Shown here: piece by piece, positions 1 to 11,525 of the stretch
Numbering within the stretch: the stretch's first letter is position 1
Layout: the number at the start of each line of letters is the position of its first letter
NCBI GenBank assembly: GCA_022410635.1
Contig: JAJVDF010000238.1
Span: forward strand, 867,320-931,319
DNA: 64,000 nt
Reading direction: 5' to 3'
From: Tretioscincus oriximinensis
Taxonomy: Eukaryota; Chordata; Lepidosauria; Squamata; Gymnophthalmidae
Translations under genes and position numbers: made by a program
The notes under the pieces: model-generated
The model's database searches: none
Seen by the model: the letters and a program-made list of their open reading frames with translations, nothing else
What the model was told of the DNA's origin: nothing

Positions 1-272
1 ACCAGTATCTCTACAATTTCTGGCTAGGTTGTCATAAAATAATCAAAATAATCTTACCATTAGCCATGTCTGATGCCAAGGGCAGCATCCTGAACCAGAC
101 TTAGTTGCTAAGTAGCATTAATATTATTGTGGGGATCTTAATTGTTAATTTATAAAACTTGAAATTGAAAAGGAATAAATGGAGAAGATTTCTTCAATAA
201 AAACATAAAAGAATACAATTCAAAAAGAAAATAATTCTCTAAGAAAAGCACATGTCTGGACTGGTTAGTCTA

Positions 273-1211
273 ATATTAAAATTGGGTGAGTGGGCATCAA
301 AGTGGCAAATGCACTTCAACTTAAGCAAGTGCAAGGTCATGCATATTGGGGCAAAGAACCCAAAATACTCCTACCACCTGATGGGAACCAAGCTTTCTGT
401 GACCGAGCAAGAAAAGGATCTTGGGGTGTTAGTGGACAATTCAATGAAAATGTCAACCCAGTGTGCAGCAGCAGCAAAAAAGACAAATTCCATGTTGGGG
501 ATAATTAGGAAAGGAATCGAAAACAAGCCAGCAAATGTTGTTTTGCCTCTTTATAAATCTGTGGTGAGGCCACATTTGGAATACTGTGTTGAATTCTGGT
601 CACCACATCTCAAGAGGGATATTTTGTAACTGGAGAAGGTGCAGAAAAGGGCAACAAAAATGATCAAGGGTCTGGAGCACCTCCCTTACGAAGCAAGGCT
701 GCAACGTGTGGGCATCTTCAGCCTGGAAAGGAGACGTTTGAGGGGTGATCTGATTGAAGTGTACAAAATCATGCATGGGATCGACAGGGTGAATGGAGAA
801 AAAATGTTTTCTCTATCACACAACACAAGGACCAGAGGGCACTCCTTAAAACTGAGTTAAACTCAGAGATTTCCTCACCCAGAGGGTCATCGGCCTGTGG
901 AATTTACTTCCTGAAGAGGTAGTGGTAGCTAACAGCTTGGATAGTTTCAAGACAGGACTAGACAGGTTTATGGACACCAAGGGTATAAATGGATACTAGG
1001 ATGGATGTCTGGATGTTGCCTCCAGGATGGAGCAACAGGCAGGACTCCTGAAGTACCATTTGCAGGGAGTCATGAACAGGTGCATATTTTGCTTTCCACT
1101 GTTCAGACTGCCCAGGTGCATCTGGTGGGCCTCTGTGTGACACAGAATGCTGGACTTGATGGGCTGTGGCCTGATCCACTATGGCTCTTCTTATGTTCTT
1201 ATGTTCTTATG
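273..1211 (+). mobile_element. CR1 LINE, 3' part of ORF2 plus 3' end
   Basis: A 5'-truncated CR1 retrotransposon. The frame from about 285 encodes the C-terminal part of a CR1 reverse transcriptase, with the family signatures VVRPHLEYCV, LEKVQKRATKMIKGLEHLPY and FSLERRRLRGDLIEVYK. Other copies here read a glutamate codon where this one has a TAA stop at 627-629. The frame fails again near 855. The element ends in three TTCTTATG units at 1188-1211, the tandem octamer tail expected of CR1. The stretch at 855-876 differs from the 13 kb and 61 kb copies but matches the copy at 1671. Confidence 0.93.
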
Positions 1212-1399
1212 GGTCGAGAAAAACCAGCATGGAAGTCTTGTAGCACATATTAACAAGAAAAAGTTTCGGGCATTAGTTTTCATAGACAAGTTATTTCTTC
1301 AAATGCTAGGGAACAATTCCCAGGGACAGACTATATGTAGCAATTTTATATATAGTCCTTTCCTGACAGGTATTTAGTAGCATTTGAAGAACAAGCCTA

Positions 1400-1470
1400 G
1401 CCTACAAAAGCTCATATCACCTACTTTTTTCTTCTTAGTCTCTAAAAATGCTGCAAGACCCCCTTACTTG
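1400..1470 (+). mobile_element. Penelope-like element 3' tail fragment
   Basis: The text AGTCTCTAAAAATGCTGCAA followed by GACCCCCTTACTTG matches the 3' tail seen in the better Penelope copies at 11.4, 22.3 and 32.0 kb. It is short and degraded, with no coding sequence attached. Confidence 0.6.
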
Positions 1471-1670
1471 ATAAAGTAGAACTATCATTTGCTAGTTCAG
1501 GGTTTCATCCAACCAAATAAACATAAAACCTACAAATGCAGCCAAGTTAGCATCTCTCTCTAAGGCTGATGAGGATTCAGGCCCCAAATATGAGCACAGA
1601 CTTCAGTCTGCAGTCTACCTTTACTCCAGAGTGTTATCCTTTCAGAGGAAATACACTTCACATTCATACA

Positions 1671-2025
1671 AGTTAAACTCAGAGATTTCCTCACCCAGAG
1701 GGTCATCGGCCTGTGGAATTTACTTCCTGAAGAGGTAGTGGTAGCTAACAGCTTGGATAATTTCAAGACAGGACTAGACAGGTTTATGGACACCAAAGGT
1801 ATAAATGGATACTAGGATGGATGTCTGGATGTTGCCTCTGGGATGGAGCAACAGGCAGGACTCCTGAAATACCATTTGCAGGGAGTCATGAACAGGTGCA
1901 TATTTTGCTTTCCTCTGTTCGGACTGCCCAGGTGCATCTGGTGGGCCTCTGTGTGACACAGAATGCTGGACTTGATGGGCTGTGGCCTGATCCAGTATGG
2001 CTCTTCTTATGTTCTTATGTTCTCA
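1671..2025 (+). mobile_element. CR1 3' end, near-duplicate of 855-1211
   Basis: About 350 bp align to 855-1211 with roughly 3% differences by eye. The alignment includes the unusual starting stretch AGTTAAACTCAGAGATTTCC, which other CR1 copies in this window lack. It includes the end of ORF2 (SLDNFKTGLDRFMDTKGING) and two TTCTTATG tail units. It is either a local duplication or a second copy of the same variant. Confidence 0.88.
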
Positions 2026-2904
2026 CTCCATGTACTCTGACTGAAAGTTTGTTTTTTTGTAAGGATGGAAATAGGGAAGCAGGTATCCCTCTAATCAGAA
2101 CTCAAGAGAACTCCCTCTAATCCGAAACTGCATTATCTCACTGTATTCACTTGTCTTTGCTTTAAAAGAAACTGGGTTCCAAGAAACAGTCCTTTGTTCT
2201 GATGTTTATCTCCCTTGCATTTCCCTACGTTTCCACCAAGGGGACAAAAGACCCATGATACCTTCTTGTCATTTTCCAGCCAGAAAAGAAAGGAAGATCT
2301 AGCTTTCTTCCTCTTTCTTCTGCAAGAAGAAGGAACAAAAGGTTATTTATTATAATTCAAGCTCCAATTTTCTTCAAAGTAGACTGAATTGTTTTGCTTA
2401 CAGCTAGTTTCTTCCTGATTGCAGGCAGATGCTCGCATGTGTGCATGTTTGAGATCTTAATAAGTTCTTGCACAATCAGTTCACACACTCTGCCATGCAA
2501 GGCTTTTAAACAACTGTTTTTAAAATCTAGTTTACCAATTTATAATGAATTGTTATAATGATGAATTGGTAAACCTGTGTGTCCAGTTGAGTACTACTGT
2601 GCCTTAAAATTGCTTTTTTAAACCTAGTCTGGATGCAGCCACAGAATTTGCCAGGAAAGGTTGCTGCTTGACTTGTTTGAAGCATGCTGCTTGCATACAA
2701 AAAGTCAGAGCACGTCTTCCACTGAATGCAAAGAAAACTTTAAATAGATTAGCAGAAAACCAGCTGTAGATGGAAACTGAAACTTCAGATATCAAAATTT
2801 TCAAAAAAATGTCTTCAAATGGAACCTTGTCTAGATCGTCTTGCTTTCCCTGCCAAAAGACAGAAAAAGCCCAGATCTTTAGCTGTGCTTTGCTCCCGCA
2901 ATGC
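2026..2904. other. Intronic sequence, no gene seen
   Basis: No recognised repeat or coding region. It holds a small imperfect palindrome at 2530-2574 (arms GTTTACCAATT and AATTGGTAAAC), and CTGGATGCAGCC near 2620, which resembles the ends of the MITE relics nearby. The minus-strand frame at 2604-2906 shows no family features. Confidence 0.5.
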
Positions 2905-3376
2905 ATAGTAGATATTTATTTATTTATTTATTTATTTATACTTATACCCCGCCCTATACCCGGAGGTCTCAGGGCGGCAAAAACAGTAAAACATCAATAC
3001 AAAAATTAAAAAAGTATAAAACAATATTAAAAGTAGGGATAGAGATGGCATTTCTTCAGCCAAAGGCCAGGCAAAAGAGGTGCGTCTTCAAGGACCTTCT
3101 AAAAGAATACAANGATGATGATAGANGCACCTCGAGGGGGAGACTGTTCCAAAGACAAGGGGCAACCACTGAGAAGGCCCTACCCCGGGTTCCCACTCCA
3201 CTGGCTGTTGAAAGGGGTGGTACNACCAGGAGGGCCTCTCCTGCAGATCTTAAGGCACGGGCANGTTGGTATGGAAGAAGGCGTTCCTTTAGATATTTGG
3301 GGCCCAAGTTATTTAGGGCCTTGTAAGTTAAAGTCAAAACCTTGAATTGGGCTCGGTAGCGGATATAGCTCTCCAT
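2905..3376 (-). mobile_element. L2 LINE, 3' end
   Basis: Minus-strand C-terminus of an L2-clade LINE protein. It reads FKVLTLTYKALNNLGPKYL, then FSVVAPCLWNSLPLEV and SFRRSLKTHLFCL, the standard tail of L2 ORF2. Several N calls fall inside it. The 3' end in plus orientation is a (TTTA)n run at 2912-2939 followed by a GCCCTATACCCGGAGG block. That same tail ends the CORE-type SINEs in this window. It is strongly 5'-truncated. Confidence 0.88.
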
Positions 3377-3585
3377 GGTTGTTGTTTCCTACAAAATGGA
3401 AGCAAGTACCCAGGAAACCCCAGGTTAGGAGTTGATTTTTTCAGAATAGTGAAACTGTAAGATTTCATCCCTATAATGTCAGGCTATGTGGGATTGCCAT
3501 GGACAATGTGGCAATTCCAAAGATGTGGGGATTCCAGAGTAACCTCTGGATTATCCTGGGTTTTAGATGCTGCATACAGTCAAAG

Positions 3586-4045
3586 GCTGCATCCACACAA
3601 GCAAGTTTGGGTATGGGGCGGGGTATAAATGTAAATAAATAAATAAATAATGTCTGCATAGGAGCACCTTCCCGGCAACTCCTACAGACGTAATGGCAGG
3701 TTGTGAGCAACATAGTCGCTACAAACGTGCCGTGCAGTGGGTTAAATGAGAGCTGATGTTTTCAGCTCCCATGGCAGAGATTGCTGGTAACCCGCTTCTT
3801 TTTTTATGTATCCAGAATAGCTGAGGCTGTGTGTGCGCCAATGGCGGCAATCCAGCAATTGGTGCCGAGCCTTGCAAAGCAGGACGGGTGGAGGAAAGGC
3901 TGCTCTCGGCCAAGAAAGGGANGGAACTTGCTTCCTCCCGCCCTCCTATGGTTACTGGTGTGCCATGCATGCAGACAGACGGGCATCTGCATAAAACCCG
4001 GAACAGCTGGTAAGCCCACTTTTTACCCCCTTGTGTGGATGCAGC
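3586..4045. mobile_element. DNA-transposon relic with 15-bp terminal inverted repeats
   Basis: Perfect terminal inverted repeats GCTGCATCCACACAA (3586-3600) and TTGTGTGGATGCAGC (4031-4045). They are flanked by CAAAG on both sides (3581-3585 and 4046-4050), a possible 5-bp target duplication. Inside are an L2/SINE-type tail (3606-3652) and unrecognised sequence with no transposase. The same GGATGCAGC end recurs at 2620 and 44900, suggesting a small family. The superfamily is unknown. Confidence 0.6.
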
Positions 4046-4050
4046 CAAAG

Positions 4051-5587
4051 TTAGCAAAGATCATTCAAGTGAAAGTGAAATGTTTCTTTGTGACTGCTTT
4101 TGTGACTGACAATATAGGGAAAAACCTTGAGCATTAACTCGTTTAAGTCAAATGGTTAAATACAAAGAATACTTAGTTAGAGCAACAACCAAGGCTAATC
4201 CCATTTAACACACTCCTGGGAAGCCTCAGTTGAAACTGTATTAGAGAAAATGGGCCATGCAAGGTTCAAAGGCATTAGGTCACATCTTGTAATCTTCCAG
4301 GAATATTTAATCAAACAGACTTAATACAAACTTCTTACTTTTGCCTTCCTGTGATGTCCGTTCCATTCTTTCTTTTGCTTAAAAGTAATTAAAAAGGGGA
4401 AATAAAGGAAATGTGAAAAATACTTCTAGGCTAAAAAGTGTCTATTTGGGCCTACAACGAGGCTTGGAAGAACATAGATCTCCTACATTTTTAAAAAAGT
4501 TGCAAACAATTATTAAAATGCTTTATTGATATAACAGTTTTCAGCCACAAACATCAAAAACAGAAAAGAAGGCCATTGTTTTCTCAACCGCATTGCCTTC
4601 CCCTCTCTGTCAATCTTGACTATCGCTTTAATTTTTTTCCATAGCTTAGCTTCCTTGACTGAATGAGATTTGCACTGTCCAGTGTTCTCACTAGGACCAC
4701 ATGAAGATCCTGGATACTCCTACTTTATGGAACTGTTTATTAACTTAATTAATGGAAATTATGACATGGCTTAAATGTGTTGCTTCCATTTGTCCATATT
4801 TAACAGTGGTTTGGTTCTGTTGTTTTGTTATGTTTTCTTTAAAAAAGATCTTTGCTTTTTGTTAAACAATAGTTATTAATTTGAATGGTTTCCTTTGTTG
4901 TTATGCAGCTTTTATTTGATTATTTTATTATGTGTCTTTCTGTGGCAGCTGTAGACAAAAAACAAAATAAATGACCTGTTTAACAAACTATCTAATAAAT
5001 CTCTTACTGATACTGTATTAATTTTTATTGTTCCGGGCACAAATTCCAATTGACCGGTTAAGAAAAAATTCCTTTTTCCCCAAAAGAAAGTGAATAGCTT
5101 TTTAAAAACTTAATTGGTCTTCAGGCAAGAATCTGCAGCCTACTGCTAACATTCTGTAGTCTTCTGGGTCTGATGATGTTACCCTAGCAACCATGTCTAG
5201 ACATTAATGTCTTACTAATTAAGTCTCATTACTTGATGAATGGTGATATTTGGCATTATTCTTAGTGGATTCCACTTTGATTTCCATAATCAACAGGTTA
5301 TAATAATCTTTTAGGCAGAAGTAGTCATTGACGGAAACTAAGAGAAACCCATTTGACACAGAAACTTTTCAAAGCAACACCAACCATGAACAAGAGCATG
5401 TGGTTCTCTTTGGTGCCTATCCCTGCTTTTATGGTGACACTTTTATACATTTTTACCAAGCATTTGAGTTAATGCTGAAAAAGTTAATACTGCAGACACA
5501 TACCCAATTGCTTTACTGATGGCAATTACAGTTCTAATGCTTGCATTCAGCTACACCTGACAATGAAATACCCAGATCTACATGAGC
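4051..5587. other. Repeat-poor AT-rich intron
   Basis: No coding region or recognised repeat. It is AT-rich with poly-T and poly-A runs. A short frame at 5328-5519 has no recognisable domain and is probably chance. Confidence 0.5.
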
Positions 5588-5634
5588 ATCATTTATTTAT
5601 TTATATTTATACCCCGCCCTATACCGAAGGTCTC
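5588..5634 (-). mobile_element. L2/SINE tail fragment
   Basis: A (TTTA)n run followed by ACCCCGCCCTATACCGAAGG, the reverse complement of the tail shared by L2 and the CORE-type SINEs. There is no body sequence, so the source family cannot be told. Confidence 0.7.
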
Positions 5635-8600
5635 ATCCTCCATACATCTATGTAGTACTGGGTATTTTAATCAGAAAAGCCTGACTCAGTTATTTTTGTT
5701 CAAAATAAAGACATTCCAGTATTATATTCTAGATCCCTAAATTATGATGAGATGTCACAGATACATGTGGCAACCTTAATGGAAATGCCTGGATAATCCT
5801 GCAGTTTAAATCTGGATTCAGCCATTTTTAAGGTTTTGTATCTCCGTTACCCCAGCTCTTGTTTCAATTTGCTGTTTTCTAGCACCTGGCTATTCTATGT
5901 GTAAACGTATAGCAAGACCCGCAGCCTGTTTGTTACTGTTGCTAAACTAGAGTTTTATAGCAGAGATGCTAGAAACCAAACCCTGTCCCAGGTTCTGCAT
6001 TACAATAGACAATTAACCTGCTATCCATTGTATGTCACTAAAAGTAAATCCCATTGCATCAGAGGGAATTTACTTCTAGTTTTGTGAGCGTTAGCTTTCC
6101 AGCTAAGTAAATTTTTGCTAAGTACCCCAATTTAGAATTTGGCATGAACAAATGAATATTTTAATAATCCTTTTATTTTTGTGTCACTTTCTAGTTGGCC
6201 CCAAGCTTAAACCATCCAAAGATTTCTATAAAGTTAATTACTGTTGGAATTAATTTGTTAACACATGCACCCCTTGTTCATTTGCTTAATTTTGTCTTAA
6301 TTAATGTTCTGAGACAACACAAGTAGTTTAAAGTAAATTGAGACAAAGTCACTTTGAAAACATGATCTACACTGCATTCTTCGGACCTTTCTGTAAAAAG
6401 GCTCTTTCAGCTTTACTTGGAGTTGTATATGTTTGGAGCCTGCAATAGTCTACACTAGCATGTGAATGTGAATGTCAAGCCCTTATTGTGAGATATTGTT
6501 CTGAATGGAGCTCAGAGCAGAAAGGAACTTTAGTTTCCTGTAAAATATAACTAGACTAAGGCTTAAAGTGGTCTAAGGGACCTGCTGTCCACATGCCATT
6601 CCAGGCTACACAGGTCACTGCAGGGACCTCTGAAACCAATACGGTTAAATCAGGCCTAGTTTTCACAACATGATCTTCAACAATCTTCACTAAGACTGCT
6701 ATGGACAAAAATAGTGTTACATTCATTTTTTACATTTTCAGGCATTAAACTATTATTCCCATCCACATGCCAAAACTTTATGTTTATCCTGTAAGGAATA
6801 ACTTAAGTGGTACATTAAGCACATAGCATAACGCTAAGTCTGTAGTTTCTCTGTAATTGGCTACAGGTTTAAAAGTCTGAATTCTGATTGAACCAACAGC
6901 AGACTGGGATATTGATTTATTACTTCTCTTTCTCAGCTTTGATCAAAATTAAAAATGGATCTCTGTCATGGCTATCAAACTTTGAAAGCATGGTGTGTGG
7001 ATTTGGAATTTTTATTTCATTTTAGCTTTCTACTTATGTACGCAAAAGATCAAAAACAGAAGTAAATTGTTAGCAAATTATTGAAAGATAGAGGTCAGTT
7101 GGATAAAGAGGTTGCTTTGTTCTGCCATTTGTTCCTGTCCTAAGTAGCTCAAATACTTGTATGGCTCTGGGGTAGTCATCCCATCTCTGGCCTACCTCTT
7201 CTCACCTAGGATGTTTATGAGAGGAGGAAATAGACTGTGTTCCAGAGTTTAAGATTCCTGGATAGAGCTGCATCATTATTATGCTTATATTTTTCACCAT
7301 AAAAAGGGTACGTGTTAAAGTAATTTTATAAAAGATGTACAGAATTTGCTTTACGGAAACAAAACTAAACCATAAATAGCCTCAAATATACACAGGGTGC
7401 TCCCACATGGGAAAGCAGCTTAGGGGTCACCGATGGTAATGTCCTCAACAANAACTTCCCCTTTCCTCTCTTATCCTCATTTTAAGGGTCCACACTGACC
7501 TTTATTCTGAGTTATATATTGGGACAGAGCTTGGCCATCCCCATGCTTGCCATTCAGGGCCTACCATAGTCTACACTAAAATGTGAATGGCAGGCTCCTA
7601 TTCNGAGATATAATTCAAAATTAGGTTTTTAAAAATTGCCCCCAAAACTTAAAATGCCCCTTCATTCAAAAGTTGTCAAATAAACAAGAGCCCAAAAGCC
7701 TACCCCATTTTCCACATTTTGTTCTTTATTTGTCTTCAAATGCTGGTTTGCTAAATGCTGATTAGCCACTCATCTGCCTGGTTTTCTACAATCTTTATTG
7801 GTTAATTGCCCACCACAGGTGTTTCACATACTGTGATTAGCTACGTTTTGTGTGCCCATATGCTCCACATGCAATCCAGCTAAATTAAAGTTTGGTGCTC
7901 TGATATTTCCAAGCTTCAAGATGGGATAAGGAGTATTTAAACTGAGAAATATTTATTTAAAATGAGATTTACAGAGAAGCATCTCTTTGAGTGTGTTTGA
8001 TATTAGAAATGGTGAAATAGAGATAGGATAAGAAAGCATGTGCCACACGCTACCATCTCTAAGGCATTTAAGCTGCTTACTTGGTATGTGTGAATGCAAT
8101 CATAAAGTTAGAAAAAGGTCTATAAGCCATTAAACCAGTTCAGGAGAAAGAAAACAGAAGCAGATGTGACACATACAAAGCAGATAGTAACCCATTGTGA
8201 AAAAACAAAAGGTAGATGAAATAATAATAATAGTATAGCAACTCCTATATTCCACCTAACTGCAGAAATAAAAATCAGAAGTCCTGTTTTGAAAAAGGGT
8301 GGCTGACATTACTAGTGCTTTTAAAAATATATTATAGGGTGATTACTTTGGACAATGAATTAGCAGTGTCTAACGTGGCCTATGCAATGAAATTGCCTTG
8401 TACCAAGGTAGTAAACCTGATTTTATTTCATGTTTTGTTCAAGAAGTAGAGTAAACTGGCACATTTAATAGTTCTTTTTTTGGTGGTGGTGGTGGGACTA
8501 ACCCTCTTCCAGGTACCAGTCTTACCGGTGGGAAGGCTTGCATAATTACCACTTAAATAGAAGCATGAAAAGTTTATGGAAGATAAATACATCAATGACT

Positions 8601-8639
8601 ATTAGGACGGAAAAACAGGCAGTATTCAGGAAATCAAGA
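5635..8639. other. Repeat-poor intron with two MITE-like relics
   Basis: No coding sequence. Segments at 6425-6530 and 7490-7628 share phrases such as ATAGTCTACACTA and GGCAGGCTCCTATTC with the palindromic element at 44737-44905, so they are probable relics of that family. The block 6100-6320 is AT-rich with several TTAATTA-type cores and no repeat match. Confidence 0.5.
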
Positions 8640-8768
8640 ATAGGTGAGGGTTTTTCCTTCTGCTTGACATTGCCTAGGTGAAGTAGGTGGGTCACTGTGT
8701 GAGATAGAATGCTGGACTCGATGAGATATGGCCCGATTCGACAGGGATCCCCTTATGTTCTTATATAT
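8640..8768 (+). mobile_element. CR1 3' end fragment
   Basis: Matches the last 120 bp or so of the CR1 copies, including GAATGCTGGACTCGATGAGA and the tail CCTTATGTTCTTATAT. It is older and more diverged than the 0.3, 13 and 61 kb copies. Confidence 0.75.
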
Positions 8769-9384
8769 TAGGTGCTGTAGGCTGTACTGCCACTGGAAAG
8801 AGGCCACTTACATTTCTGTCACCACTGGAACCAGGCCACAGACACTACAACTGGCAAAAGCACACCACAACTTTGCTGAAAACAGAGGGACCCTTCTAAT
8901 CACTCCCACAATCCTAGGGTTGGGAACGTGGAATAGAAGCATCTTTCCAATGGTCTTTGTCCTCACATCATAAAAAATTAAAAATGGTGATAGAGTTCCA
9001 AAGTGGGCTCAGACCTGAAATATTCTGGATAATTTTAGTCTTTTAGTCCACTTTGGACAGGAAAGTACTTAGAAGGTTCAGAATACCAAAATGAATGGTA
9101 GTTCAGTGCACACCCAAACCATTTTCTATTTGGCTTAAACAGAAAGAACATCAGCCCAATATGACTTTTGGTTTATAAGTCATCTCGAAGCAGTCCCAAA
9201 CTGAATTTTGCTGTATAATGAATGAAAACCGTTTATCTCCAAGCAGCAAAAGACAATCACATGTTCTAAAAATATCGCACAACTGGCCTCTGATCTCACA
9301 TGAGTTGCAGTCTCCAATTTACTTCTGTGACTGACAGTCAACTGTGTTATAATCTCACATGGTGCACCTAGAATCCAGCCATGC
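8769..9384. other. Intron, nothing recognised
   Basis: No repeat or coding match. The Penelope-like frame begins near its right edge. Its upstream catalytic motifs could not be traced here, so the 5' limit of that element is uncertain. Confidence 0.4.
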
Positions 9385-11525
9385 ATGCCCAACATCCCCC
9401 ACAAGGATGCCATACAAGCTATCAAGAACACCATCTCAGATGGCATCTCTGCAGACTTAGCTACCAANATCTGCCACTTTGTTCTCACCCATAACTATTT
9501 CACTTTTGAAANTAATGGTGTTGCCATGGGCACACACATGGCACCACAGTATGTCAACATTTTTATGGCTGACCTAGAACAGAGCTTTCTCAACTCCTGC
9601 ACCCAGAAACCTCTACTTTATTTAAGATTCATTGATGACATCTTTACAATCTGGTCCCTTGGGACAGACTCACTAAAGCCATTCCACCAAAACATCAATA
9701 GCTCCCACCCGACCATTAATCTCAGCTTGCACCTATCTAGGGAGCAAGTTCACTTTCTGGACACCACTGTCATGACTAGCCCTGTCCTTGACTGAATCTT
9801 CAGAGGAGNAGATGGTTCAGGCTGAGACAATACAGCCTCCCCCTTCGCTCTCTCTTCTCCTCAAGAGCCACAGACTCAGAAGGGTAAGGGTTAAATTAGC
9901 ACAGAGTCAGAGAGATCTTGCAGTGCAGGCAAGAGATTGTGAAGGCAGGAGTTCATAGCATCTGCTGCAAAAAATGAAATCATCACGCTCTGCCTCGGAT
10001 GAGTGATTTAAGGACTGTTCAGATCAAAGTCCGATGCTGAGAATCAATCTCGTCCTATCTCAGCTGTGCCTTGTGTTTGCAAACTCTGACCTTGGACTTT
10101 TCCTGACTGATATTTTTCTGTTTCCCTCTGACTCCGGACCATGTTTTTGACTCTGATATCTCTGTTTCCCTCTGACTTTAGACTGTGTTTTTGGATTGTT
10201 TCCATGCCTTCGGTGCTTCTGTTCAGCACTGGGCTTTTCTATAGTTAGTGGATGGGACTCTGTCTCTCCCCTATTAAACTGTTGCTCTTGTGAAGGGCNG
10301 CAGACATGTGTGTTTGTTTCCAAGATGTGATAACCACCATAGCACAATCGATACACCTACTTGCGCACCTCCAGTTTCCATCCTGAACACACTACCAAGT
10401 CTATTGTTTACAGCCAAGCTCTTATATATCTGCTCAGATCCAGAGAACAGAGACCTAACTTCTGCAAATACAGCATGCATTTCTCAGGCTACAGTTCCCA
10501 CCACATGAAGTAAAATATAAATCAAAAGAGCCAGAATGATACCCAGAACCAACCTATTACAGGACAAATTGAGAACAGAAAATAATAGAACCCGATTAGC
10601 GATCACATACAGCTCTCAACTGAGGCCACTATTCTACAACCTATTCTAGAAAACAATGCTGCTCTCTCGGGAGCACTGGAGACGTTTGCTTGCCTACATA
10701 CAACCACCTAACCTCAAACAGCTACTTATGTACAAGATGATACACAGTACACATGAAGAAATGGGAGCAAGTCCCTGTCACAAACGGATGCCAACTCTGC
10801 TCACACACACACCCTGGCAATGTAGTCATGGGACCTAATCTACAACATTAGANACTTTTACCTGCTCGTCTTCTGATGTGGTGTGTACTCCATTCTCTGC
10901 CACCAATGCCCATCAGCACTCTACATTGGGCAAATGGGACAGTCCCTATGCCAGAGAGTAAATGGACACAAATCTGATATTTGAAATGGCAACACACAGA
11001 AACCTGCTGCAGAACACTTCAACCTTCAAGGACATTCTATCTCAGACCTCAGGACTGCAGTCCTTGAACAAAGAAACTACAAAGGAAGATTTTGAAAGAG
11101 AAGCAGCAGAACTGGAATACATCTACAAATTCCAGTCCATTGACAAAGGACTTAACAGAAACAGCGGTTTCCTGGCCCATTATATATTTTTATAATACCA
11201 GCTAACTATGTGATTGATGCACAATCAGCCAGAAGCATGTTGTTCCCCTAGACATTTTCCTCTATTTGAGAGGATTCACTTCTGACACTTAGATGGTTTT
11301 CTTACCTAGAGTTAATCCCCTTATCACATTTACACATCCTTTGTCATTTCCCACNCACAGTTTCCTATACAGTCTGTTCCTGATATTAATCCATCAGCAT
11401 CTGAAGAAGTAGGTGTGTCTATGAAAGCTCATGCCATCTACCTTTCTCTTGTTAGTCTTCAAGTGCTACAAAAGCCCCCTTGCTGGACTTTTTACTAAGA
11501 CTAACATGGTTATTTCACAGTCTTG
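9385..11525 (+). mobile_element. Penelope-like element, split by a foreign block
   Basis: A Penelope-like retroelement (reverse transcriptase plus GIY-YIG nuclease). The frame 9385-9795 has the order expected of this class: NIPHKDAIQAIKNTI, NYFTFE, GVAMGTHMAPQYVNIFMADL, LRFIDDIFTIW with the catalytic IDD at about 9631-9639, and HFLDTTV. Homology stops near 9795 and resumes near 10345 with the connecting region (LLQDKLRTENNRTRLAITYS). It then reaches a GIY-YIG domain at about 10880-11190, where VYSILCHQCPSALYIGQ carries the YIG core, followed by a GH-KSDI stretch and AEHFNLQGHS. Stops and frameshifts break the nuclease region. The 3' tail (11395-11525) recurs many times in the window. Confidence 0.85.
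9796..10344. mobile_element. Unidentified block inserted in the Penelope-like element
   Basis: About 550 bp separate the RT part from the rest of the Penelope-like frame. The block is not Penelope-like. It has a short tandem duplication around 10108-10195, where CTGTTTCCCTCTGACT appears twice about 50 bp apart, and near 10272 it reads CCTATTAAACTGTTGCTCTT. A solo LTR-like or non-autonomous element is possible, but terminal repeats or target duplications were not found. Confidence 0.4.

Noticed and set aside
9180..9488. Minus-strand 102-codon frame
   Set aside because: It overlaps the start of the Penelope-like RT on the other strand and shows no family features.
9796..10344. Endogenous retrovirus LTR
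   Set aside because: Only a weak resemblance: no TG...CA ends, primer-binding site or gag/pol sequence could be shown, and no retroviral genes were seen anywhere in the window.
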